Origin: Opitutia bacterium
Lineage (GTDB): Bacteria; Verrucomicrobiota; Verrucomicrobiia; Opitutales; Coraliomargaritaceae
Assembly: GCA_003503355.1 (NCBI GenBank)
Contig: DOCS01000020.1
Location: 943 to 7,763 of the forward strand
Length of the DNA: 6,821 nt
Direction: 5' to 3'
Under the pieces are notes generated by a model that made no database searches, was not told the origin of the DNA, and was given only the letters and a program-made list of their open reading frames with translations. This document shows positions 1 to 5,761 of this stretch, one piece after another. The position numbers and the translations under genes were made by a program. How positions within the stretch are numbered: the first letter of the stretch is position 1; every line of letters begins with the position of its first letter.

Positions 1-1
1 C

Positions 2-31
2 GCACGGCTCGAGTGCCTGTATGAAATATGA
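2..31 (+). CDS. possible C-terminal end of an upstream gene (partial)
   Basis: The frame beginning at base 2 is open from the left edge and ends at a TGA at 29-31, giving ARLECLYEI before the stop. The stop overlaps the ATG of the next gene in an ATGA arrangement, which is typical of translationally coupled neighbours. That overlap is the only reason to prefer this frame, since the other two frames also run from the edge and stop at 22-24 and 36-38. Nine codons cannot identify a product. A gene end here is an inference. Confidence 0.2.
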   Translation, partial: ARLECLYEI

Positions 32-264
32 ACGCTGAAGAAAACGAACACACTAAGAAGTTGCTGGCTGCCGATGCATCGTTGGCGCAGCAAAAGCAGG
101 CGCTGGGCTGGCTTGCGGATTATTGCGAAGAGAGCTATATCTTAAATCTGCCGCCGTCGCTGGCGACCTTGGCCGCGTTGGAGCGTTACTCCAAAAAGGG
201 AACCGCCGATGCGGCTTTGAAGCGCCGTGCAGCAAAGTTAGCCAAGCAGTATAAACTCCGATAA
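28..264 (+). CDS. hypothetical protein, 78 aa, helical
   Basis: I do not recognise this protein. It is 78 residues, rich in Ala, Leu and Lys, with no signal peptide or membrane segment, so it is probably a small cytoplasmic protein. The N-terminal third (about residues 5-30) is a charged, Gln/Ala-rich stretch likely to be helical. A central patch with Tyr-Cys and Leu-Pro-Pro (about 32-43) is followed by a second Ala/Leu helix. The C-terminus (about 55-78) is strongly basic, with KRR and KLAKQYK, and could contact nucleic acid, which is inference from charge alone. The ATG at 28 has no Shine-Dalgarno sequence. It may be translated by coupling to an upstream gene whose stop would overlap the ATG. 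No longer form is possible because an in-frame stop (TGA, 22-24) lies just before the ATG. Confidence 0.6.
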   Translation: MNAEENEHTKKLLAADASLAQQKQALGWLADYCEESYILNLPPSLATLAALERYSKKGTADAALKRRAAKLAKQYKLR

Positions 265-333
265 GAGTTGGTCTGGGGCGACTTCAAATCTGACCTGCGT
301 GATCGGTTGGATTCGATCGAGCCGCTCCTTTTC

Positions 334-391
334 GCCCACGGAGCAATGCTTTGTTGGGGTGGGCAGTTTGCCTGCGCTGTGGCGTTTTTTT
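334..391 (+). terminator. possible terminator after the 78-aa gene
   Basis: The space between genes at 265-417 holds a GCCCAC/GTGGGC inverted repeat (334-339 with 359-364, loop 19). It is followed by a small GGCA-GTT-TGCC stem (362-372) that would compete with the first arm, and then a run of seven T at 385-391. The T-run is not directly behind either stem, so this is not a textbook Rho-independent terminator. The T-run suits the plus-strand gene ending at 264. I see nothing else in 265-417. Confidence 0.25.
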
Positions 392-417
392 GTCGGGAGC
401 ACGCCGCGTCGCAGTCG

Positions 418-765
418 CTAACTTCGCGCGCGGCTTAGCATGATTTGATTGCCGTCACTATCCTCGCACATTGCGAGGTGTGGCGGCTCGCCATTTTCCG
501 GTTGTGGGGCGCGCTCACATTTGCCGCCTGCGGCGATGACTTCAGCGGCGCCGGTGACCACGTCGGCAATTTGAAAGGTGAGCCCAGTCCATGTGCGCTT
601 GCCTTCACCGCCACCGTGGATGGCGATGAGTCCGCCCGCTACCTCTAGCTCGGTGATATGCGGATTTTGCCGAGCGATCGTCGCTCCGAAGCAGGTTTGA
701 TAGAATGCGGTCGCGCGGTCTGCGTCGGCCGCCCAGATGGTGTATTTGAGTTTTTCTACATGCAT
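418..765 (-). CDS. VOC (glyoxalase/bleomycin-resistance fold) family protein, 115 aa
   Basis: The length and pattern fit a single vicinal-oxygen-chelate chain of two beta-alpha-beta-beta-beta modules. Module 1 starts with a strand and the helix signature RATAFYQTCFG (about residues 17-27), the usual 'FY...LG' element. Module 2 begins near LTFQIADV (about 62-69) and ends with the typical DSDGNQIML strand (about 102-110). VOC proteins act as dimers and include glyoxalases, dioxygenases, antibiotic-binding proteins and ligand binders. Here the usual metal-ligand positions look lost: Tyr8 lies where strand 1 often has His, and Met109 where the last strand often has Glu. A metal-independent binding role is therefore as likely as catalysis. 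No substrate can be named. The ATG at 765 has no Shine-Dalgarno sequence. The gene diverges from topB across 104 bases and converges with the 78-aa gene. Confidence 0.82.
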   Translation of the reverse strand: MHVEKLKYTIWAADADRATAFYQTCFGATIARQNPHITELEVAGGLIAIHGGGEGKRTWTGLTFQIADVVTGAAEVIAAGGKCERAPQPENGEPPHLAMCEDSDGNQIMLSRARS

Positions 766-869
766 GGTGAGTATGATCTAATCGTCGAACTTTGATGGAA
801 GCGATATTTTTGGTGCTTTAGACTGGCGCTGCGTGGGGCAGTCATAAAACTGTCGCGCCCACCTTACCT
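766..869. promoter_or_regulatory. divergent intergenic region between the VOC gene and topB
   Basis: These 104 bases separate two divergent genes and so should hold the promoters for both, unless either gene starts further inside its neighbour. On the plus strand a weak TTGATG box (792-797) is followed, at an over-long spacing, by TTTAGA (817-822). On the minus strand I find no convincing pair of boxes. Neither the VOC start (765) nor the topB start (870) is preceded by a purine-rich ribosome-binding sequence. The role as a promoter region is inferred from gene arrangement, not from clear motifs. Confidence 0.35.
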
Positions 870-3221
870 ATGAAAGTTGTCTTAGCCGAAAAGCCCTCCG
901 TCGCACGCGATATCGCCAAGTACCTCAAGGCAACGACTCAGGGGAAGGGGTTTTATAAGAACGATGAATGGACGGTGACCTGGGCCTTTGGGCACATGGT
1001 TGAGCTACAAGAGCCGGAAGATTACACGCCCGAATGGAAGCCGTGGCGGCTCAGTCGCCTGCCGATCATACCGGATGACTTTAAGTTGCGCTCACGCCAG
1101 GACGGCTCGGCGCATCAGCAACTTTTGATCATCAAGGGCTTATTTGAGGGCGCTGATGAAATTATCTGCGCAACGGACGCCGGCCGCGAGGGGGAGCTGA
1201 TCTTTCGTTATATTTTAACCTGGACCGAGTGCGAAGCCAAGCCGTGCCGCCGCTTGTGGATTAGTTCGCTCACCAACGCAGCGATTGCCAAGGGATTTGA
1301 CGCGCTTGCACCGAGTGCGGAGTTCGACGGACTCTACCATGCGGCAAAGTGCCGCAGCGAAGCGGATTGGGTGGTGGGGCTCAATGCCACGCGTTTTTTC
1401 ACTGTGGAATATGGTAAGCGCAATTTGTTGCTCAGCCTTGGCCGGGTGCAGACCCCGATTCTCGCGATGATCGTGAACCGCGACATCGAGATCGAATATT
1501 TCAAACCGAAGGACTTTTGGGAGCTGCACACCACCTGCCGGGAGGCGGTGTTTAAGCATACTGGCGGCAAGTTTGAAGATCAGGTCGAGGGACAGGCTAT
1601 TTTGGATAAAGTCACTGGTCAGGAACTTGTGGTACGGTCGGTCACCAAGAAGAACGAGAATGCCAATCCGCCGCAGCTCTACGATCTCACCTCGCTGCAG
1701 CAGGATATGAATCGGCGCTACGGCTTTACTGCGGATCAAACACTGAAGCTCGCTCAGGGCCTGTACGAAAGTAAGCACCTCACTTACCCGCGAACCGACA
1801 GCCGCTATATCAGCAGCGATATTCAGCCGACTATTCCGCCGCTGCTAGAGGCGTTGCGTCGTCTCAAGCCCGACGCCATCGGGCAGCTGGACTTGGGCGC
1901 GTTGAAATTTACCAAGCGTATCGTGGATGACAAAAAGGTTTCGGATCACCATGCGATTTTGCCGACCGAGGTGCTCGGTGATCATTTGAGCGGGGATGCG
2001 CGTAAGTTGTATGGGGCGGTGTTGACGCGGTTGATCGCGGTCTTCTTTCCACCCTGCATCAAAGCTGTCACGGTGGTGGATGCTGTCGCCGCGGAGGAGC
2101 CCTTTCGCGCACGCGGCAAGGTGCTGGTCGATGCTGGTTGGCAGGCGCTGTATGGCAAGGGGCCGTCGGAGTCGTCCGATTCCGCGAAGGCTGGGGCTAA
2201 GGGGAAGGGCAAAGAAGAGGTGCAGGAGCTGCCCGACTTTCAGCAAGGCGAAAGCAACCCGCACGAGCCGTCGCTGCCGCAGTTTAAAACGTCCGCGCCG
2301 AAGCGCTTCAATGAAGCGACGCTGCTGTCGCTGATGGAGACCGCTGGTAAGATCGTGAACGATGAAGCGCTCAAGGAGGCGCTCAAGGACAAGGGCGTTG
2401 GTACGCCGGCCACCCGCGCTTCGATCATCGAGGTGTTGATCCAACGCAAGTATGTTGAGCGGAAAAAGAAGAACTTGATCAGCACCGAGTCGGGGCGAGG
2501 CTTGATCTCGCTGATTCAAGACGAGCGCTTGAAATCGCCCGAATTGACTGGCGACTGGGAATTTCGCCTCAAGCAGGTAGAGCGTGGCGAATACGATCCC
2601 GCGCAATTCATGTCGGAAGTCGGCGACTACACGCGTGAGATTTTGCAGTGCACCTCTAGCAAGACGATTAATTCTGCCAACCTCGGGCCGTGCCCGGTTT
2701 GCAATGCGCCGGTGATTCGCGGCAAGACCGCTTACGGGTGCTCCGACTGGAAGCAGGGCTGTAAGTTTGTGTTGCCGGTGGTGCAGTGGGGCTTGTCAAT
2801 CGAGCCGGAATTGGCGCGTGAGATCTTTGCGCATAAACGCAGCCTGACACCACACCCGATCGAGGTTGAAGGCCGGAAATTGTTTGCCACCTTCCATCTC
2901 GATAAGGCCGGGCACCTCGGTTACGCCGAGGCCGATGTGGCGAAGAAGGAAGACGGCCAAGAAGCGCTCGGTGCGTGCCCGACCTGCGGCGGCGATATCG
3001 TTGTCGGTAATAAAGCCTACGGCTGCTCGAATTGGCGCAATGGTTGCAAGTTCGTGATCTGGAAAACCATGGCGCAGCGCGAGATCCCGCTCGAAGCTGC
3101 GCAGCAGTTGCTGCTCAGCGGCACAACGGCAACGCTGAGTGGTTTCAAATCCAAAGCCGGTAAAGACTTCGAGGCGAAACTGAAAGTAATCGGCGGCGAA
3201 GTGAAATTCGATTTTTCGTAG
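870..3221 (+). CDS. topB: DNA topoisomerase III (type IA)
   Basis: This type IA topoisomerase cuts one DNA strand through a 5'-phosphotyrosine and passes another through, acting on single-stranded regions, recombination intermediates and catenanes in the cytoplasm. The Toprim domain begins with VLAEKPSVARDIAKYL (Glu7 catalytic) and holds ATDAGREGEL (101-110), the Mg-binding motif in the form I recall from Bacillus TopB, with Gly at the second Asp position. The catalytic tyrosine is Tyr306 in LTYPRTDSRYISSDI. SDHHAILPTE (358-367) and GVGTPATRASIIE (509-521) are further family signatures. A Ser/Lys/Gly-rich linker lies at about 431-450. The C-terminus carries two zinc ribbons (Cys608, 611, 624, 631 and Cys703, 706, 719, 726), each followed by a topoisomerase C-terminal repeat. 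At 783 residues it is longer than enzymes lacking these repeats. The ATG at 870 directly precedes the conserved KVVLAEKPS start, although no Shine-Dalgarno is present. Confidence 0.97.
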   Translation: MKVVLAEKPSVARDIAKYLKATTQGKGFYKNDEWTVTWAFGHMVELQEPEDYTPEWKPWRLSRLPIIPDDFKLRSRQDGSAHQQLLIIKGLFEGADEIICATDAGREGELIFRYILTWTECEAKPCRRLWISSLTNAAIAKGFDALAPSAEFDGLYHAAKCRSEADWVVGLNATRFFTVEYGKRNLLLSLGRVQTPILAMIVNRDIEIEYFKPKDFWELHTTCREAVFKHTGGKFEDQVEGQAILDKVTGQELVVRSVTKKNENANPPQLYDLTSLQQDMNRRYGFTADQTLKLAQGLYESKHLTYPRTDSRYISSDIQPTIPPLLEALRRLKPDAIGQLDLGALKFTKRIVDDKKVSDHHAILPTEVLGDHLSGDARKLYGAVLTRLIAVFFPPCIKAVTVVDAVAAEEPFRARGKVLVDAGWQALYGKGPSESSDSAKAGAKGKGKEEVQELPDFQQGESNPHEPSLPQFKTSAPKRFNEATLLSLMETAGKIVNDEALKEALKDKGVGTPATRASIIEVLIQRKYVERKKKNLISTESGRGLISLIQDERLKSPELTGDWEFRLKQVERGEYDPAQFMSEVGDYTREILQCTSSKTINSANLGPCPVCNAPVIRGKTAYGCSDWKQGCKFVLPVVQWGLSIEPELAREIFAHKRSLTPHPIEVEGRKLFATFHLDKAGHLGYAEADVAKKEDGQEALGACPTCGGDIVVGNKAYGCSNWRNGCKFVIWKTMAQREIPLEAAQQLLLSGTTATLSGFKSKAGKDFEAKLKVIGGEVKFDFS

Positions 3222-3290
3222 TCAAGCGGGCCGACTCTGCTGGTCTGGTCACTGGGGCGGGGCGCTGTGGTGATTCCCACAATGCGTCAC

Positions 3291-3314
3291 AAGCGCCTTC
3301 GCTCAGGCGAGCTT
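3291..3314. terminator. hairpin between convergent genes, probable bidirectional terminator
   Basis: Between the ends of topB (3221) and the minus-strand operon (3321), CGCCT (3294-3298) pairs with AGGCG (3305-3309) around a six-base loop. Outer AAGC (3291-3294) and GCTT (3311-3314) can extend the stem if a small bulge is allowed. The structure begins six bases after the stop of the minus-strand gene and 69 bases after topB. No T-run follows on either strand, so intrinsic termination is not certain. It could instead be a processing or mRNA-stabilising hairpin. The rest of 3222-3320 shows nothing I can name. Confidence 0.42.
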
Positions 3315-3320
3315 GTTGTG

Positions 3321-3728
3321 TTAGTCCGCTTGGTAGAGGCTCTCTACCGGCGTCGAGTCGAAGTTCAAGGTCTCGACTGTTAGAAGTTGCATGCCAGGCA
3401 GGCCGTCGTGGATCAGCGGGGTGACGGCCTTGAGGTCAGTGACTTCGTTTGTCACGGTCTGGCCTTTGTCGATCCAGGTGATGCGGTAAGCCACTTCGCC
3501 GAGCGCGAGGCGGCGGAGCTTGATGGCTGCCTTCTTGGGGGCGTGCTTCGCTTTGCTGGCCTTCTTTTTGATGGTGGAGGGAATAGTCACCTCGGGGGGC
3601 GCGAAGGGGTATTCTGCGCCGAGCAGTGCCGATATCTGCGCTTCCATTGAGTGCACACGCGCAAATTCAGCTTCCCGTTCTATCAGGAGGCTGTTGATCG
3701 CAATCAGCTCTTCAGTGGATGCAGACAT
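3321..3728 (-). CDS. hypothetical coiled-coil protein with basic linker, 135 aa (paralogue of the upstream 137-aa protein)
   Basis: No known family is recognised. Residues 6-36 (from ELIAINSLLIEREAEF) form a likely coiled-coil helix, followed by a PFAPPEV motif (41-47). A Lys/Ala-rich basic linker follows (about 53-73, with KKKASKAKHAPKK). The C-terminal part (about 75-125) alternates hydrophobic and polar residues as in beta strands (VAYRITWIDKG, LLTVETLNF) and is probably a small folded domain. Residues 8-47 align with residues 32-75 of the next gene upstream, including I-x-I-x-x-LL-x-EREA and the PF-PP-EV end, so the two are diverged tandem duplicates. No signal peptide or membrane segment is seen. 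It is the last gene of the ftsK operon, 84 bases after its paralogue, and lacks a clear ribosome-binding site apart from a weak, distant GAAAG. The gap holds only a short GACT-TTC-AGTC stem (3736-3746) just ahead of the start. Confidence 0.78.
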   Translation of the reverse strand: MSASTEELIAINSLLIEREAEFARVHSMEAQISALLGAEYPFAPPEVTIPSTIKKKASKAKHAPKKAAIKLRRLALGEVAYRITWIDKGQTVTNEVTDLKAVTPLIHDGLPGMQLLTVETLNFDSTPVESLYQAD

Positions 3729-3812
3729 GTGTTTGGACTTTCAGTCTTTGTCGCCTGAGGGATCGTGCGCGCGCGTCATGGCGGCACAAGCTCGGCGATC
3801 GACGGCAGTCAC

Positions 3813-4226
3813 TTAGTCTTCGTCGCTTTCGTCCGCATCGGCATCGGTTGCCGACGTTGTTTCGGCTGTCGGCTGTGCTTCTTCTTTCGTGGCCTCGTCA
3901 GTGTGTGCGGTGGGCGCTTCTGGCGTGGCGGCTGGGGTTTCAACCGCGGCAGGCTTTGGGGCGACGTGCTTCTTGGCTGCTAGCTTTTGCACGTAGCTGG
4001 CGACCTCAAGCGGTGGCGCCGGGAATGGGAACACGCCGTCTTCGCCGACGATTTCGCTTACCTGTGTTTCGAGTTCGGCGATGCGACGGTAGGCAGCTTC
4101 GCGTTCTTCGAGCAGTGTGTCGATTTGAATGCGTGCGTCGAGTGCTTGACGGATGATGGCCGCGTCACCGCGCAGGATGATTTCCTGCAAGGTGAGGGGC
4201 TCCAGTTTCTGTGGTTTTTTAGCCAT
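3813..4226 (-). CDS. hypothetical coiled-coil protein with acidic disordered tail, 137 aa (paralogue of the 135-aa protein)
   Basis: No known family is recognised. A basic start (MAKKPQKL) leads into a helical segment (about 12-30). A coiled-coil-like helix follows at about 31-62, with IDTLLEEREAAYRRIAELE, and then an FPFPAPPLEV motif at 66-75. The remaining residues (about 88-137) are low complexity: Ala, Pro, Thr and Glu, ending in an Asp/Glu cluster (DADADESDED), and are almost certainly disordered and very acidic. The central helix and Pro-Pro motif match the downstream 135-aa protein, with 13 identities over the first 32 aligned positions, but the tails are unrelated. An Arg-rich frame on the opposite strand is rejected because this reading has a paralogue and an operon context. 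The gene starts 35 bases after the helical-repeat gene's stop, with no Shine-Dalgarno. The tail could be a protein-interaction or DNA-mimicking segment, which is speculation. Confidence 0.78.
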   Translation of the reverse strand: MAKKPQKLEPLTLQEIILRGDAAIIRQALDARIQIDTLLEEREAAYRRIAELETQVSEIVGEDGVFPFPAPPLEVASYVQKLAAKKHVAPKPAAVETPAATPEAPTAHTDEATKEEAQPTAETTSATDADADESDED

Positions 4227-4261
4227 AGTGAATGCTGATGAGTTGAAATGAACGGGGAGAT

Positions 4262-5761
4262 TTATTCTCCGAAAAAGTTGACGATTTTGTTAAACAGGGC
4301 GGGTTTGCGCTTGCTGCCCTTGTGCGCTGTTTCTGTGGCGCATTCAGATGTATCCGTGTCTTTGGTGGGGCTGCGTTCGCGCAAGCGAGCAGTATAAGTG
4401 TCCTCCGCGGCAAACACCACCTCGCGGTTGGAGTCTGCGCAGAGTTGCTTGAGTTGTGTGTCGTCGAGTGTGGGGTTAGAGGCGACCGCCAGGCGAACCT
4501 GTTCGCTCGGGTCTGTAACCAGTCGGGTGCGCACGCGGCCGCTCACGTGCGGTGAGTAGGCACTAAAGGTGCGCAGGGTCGGTGCGTCGCTTTGCGCGAG
4601 TTGTTCGACGACTGGTTCGCTGATGGCAGTGTAGTCGACTTCCAAATACGCACAATGTTCGGCCACGGTAAGACTGTCGCGCTGGTTGATGAGTAGGTCG
4701 CGATGCGTGTCGTTGAGGTCGTCGCGGTAAGCGATCAGCAATGCGATTTCATCTTCAGGGTGGCCACACAGATAGGCGATGACCTCGTCGCTGATCGATG
4801 GGTTCTTGGCCAGCGCGCGGCAGGATCCCAGATCGCTGGATGCGGCGATGTGTAGGGCGATGGATTCGTGTAGCGAGCCGTTGGCGGCTAGGCGGCGTCT
4901 CACTTTGGGCGAGGCGTCTTGCGCCAAGATGCGTTGGATGCTGGCAGGCAGGTCGGATTGCTCGGCCAGAAAGATGCGGTCGCGGGTGTCGTCGGACTCG
5001 GCGAAAAATAGCATTTCCGGGCCGCTGAGCGCTTGCTCGGCGAGCGCGCTGCGGCACACGAAGGAGTGCGGGGAAAAATGGAGCGCGGTTTGGGTGTTGT
5101 TCGGAAGTGCAGACTTGTGGCGCAGCAGCAATAGTTGCTGGCGCAGGTTGTCGCCGTCGGCCCAGAGCTGCAGGAGTTCGTCATCCAGGCCGCAGTGTAT
5201 GATCACGGCTGCGCGCACCGCGGTGTCATCGCTTTGGGCGAGATGGACTGCAATGTCGAGGTCGAGGGTTTTGCGGCCAGCGAGTGCGATCCGGACGGCG
5301 GACGAGGCGTCGTCGGCCAGCAGGAATTGTAGGTGCACGGGCAGGGACGTGTTTTGGGCAATGGCGGCACGCACAAATGGATTGTCGTCCACCACCATGA
5401 TCTGGAATTCTTTGGGGGTCAGGTTCGGGTTGTTCGCCAGTGCGTGGCGTACCGTGACTTCCTGGTGATTGACCAGCCGGTTGAGGGCTTGCTGCGGGCA
5501 GCGTGGATTGCCTGCCAGGCCGGTGGCGATCGCGGTCTTGCTCGGATCGAGCTCAGAGGCAATCAGATCCGCCAAGTCGGAAGGGATCAGCGGGTAGTTC
5601 GTTAGAAACTCGAGATACGTATCTTGATCGTGGTAGAGCTCGTAGAGGTCGCGCAGGATACGAGTCGGCAGCGGCGGCTTGCGGTGCGCCTTGACGGTGT
5701 CCGCGACGCCGAGCGCGTCGATTTGCGCGACGAGGTCGTCACTGGTGTTTATTTGCACCAT
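4262..5761 (-). CDS. helical-repeat (LRV/HEAT-like) solenoid protein, 499 aa
   Basis: Most of the protein is a tandem helical repeat with a 26-residue period of the form VRxALAxNPxLxxxxLxxLLxDD. The Asn-Pro-like turn recurs in register at residues 85, 111, 137, 163, 189, about 216, about 243, 268, 294, 320 and 346, and again at about 403 and 429. Val-Arg pairs stand at 104, 130, 156, 182, 287 and 422. This resembles leucine-rich-repeat-variant and HEAT-type solenoids, which serve as protein-binding scaffolds. The cysteine cluster known at the N-terminus of the Azotobacter LRV protein is not seen. Residues about 1-50 are a separate, probably helical, cap. The tail (about 460-499) is polar, then basic, and ends in a hydrophobic ALFNKIVNFFGE. 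No signal peptide or membrane segment is present, so it is likely cytoplasmic. Its start lies inside ftsK (13-base overlap) behind a GGAGG, which argues for coupled synthesis with FtsK. The function is unknown. Confidence 0.88.
   Translation of the reverse strand: MVQINTSDDLVAQIDALGVADTVKAHRKPPLPTRILRDLYELYHDQDTYLEFLTNYPLIPSDLADLIASELDPSKTAIATGLAGNPRCPQQALNRLVNHQEVTVRHALANNPNLTPKEFQIMVVDDNPFVRAAIAQNTSLPVHLQFLLADDASSAVRIALAGRKTLDLDIAVHLAQSDDTAVRAAVIIHCGLDDELLQLWADGDNLRQQLLLLRHKSALPNNTQTALHFSPHSFVCRSALAEQALSGPEMLFFAESDDTRDRIFLAEQSDLPASIQRILAQDASPKVRRRLAANGSLHESIALHIAASSDLGSCRALAKNPSISDEVIAYLCGHPEDEIALLIAYRDDLNDTHRDLLINQRDSLTVAEHCAYLEVDYTAISEPVVEQLAQSDAPTLRTFSAYSPHVSGRVRTRLVTDPSEQVRLAVASNPTLDDTQLKQLCADSNREVVFAAEDTYTARLRERSPTKDTDTSECATETAHKGSKRKPALFNKIVNFFGE

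Noticed and set aside
265..330. Possible tRNA or small RNA (GGTTGGATTCGATCGAGCC region resembling a T-arm)
   Set aside because: No cloverleaf arms or acceptor stem could be paired around it. TCGATCGA is only a short palindrome.
445..648. Plus-strand 67-aa frame opposite the VOC gene
   Set aside because: The minus-strand VOC reading has clear family signatures. The plus frame has none.
1215..2606. Long minus-strand open frames (187 and 253 aa) inside topB
   Set aside because: They lie opposite conserved topoisomerase motifs and read as Arg/Leu/Gln-rich strings with no recognisable domain. They are antisense shadows of a GC-biased gene.
3768..3776. GCGCGCGCG run between the two paralogues
   Set aside because: It is a short alternating GC tract in GC-rich DNA, with no sign of a repeat array or site.
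3719..4156. Plus-strand 145-aa frame opposite the 137-aa gene
   Set aside because: It is extremely Arg/Trp/Cys-rich and matches nothing. The minus-strand reading has a paralogue next door and fits the operon.
4779..5468. Plus-strand 229-aa frame opposite the solenoid gene
   Set aside because: The minus strand carries a regular 26-residue repeat and a good ribosome-binding site. The plus frame is Ser/Arg-rich shadow sequence.
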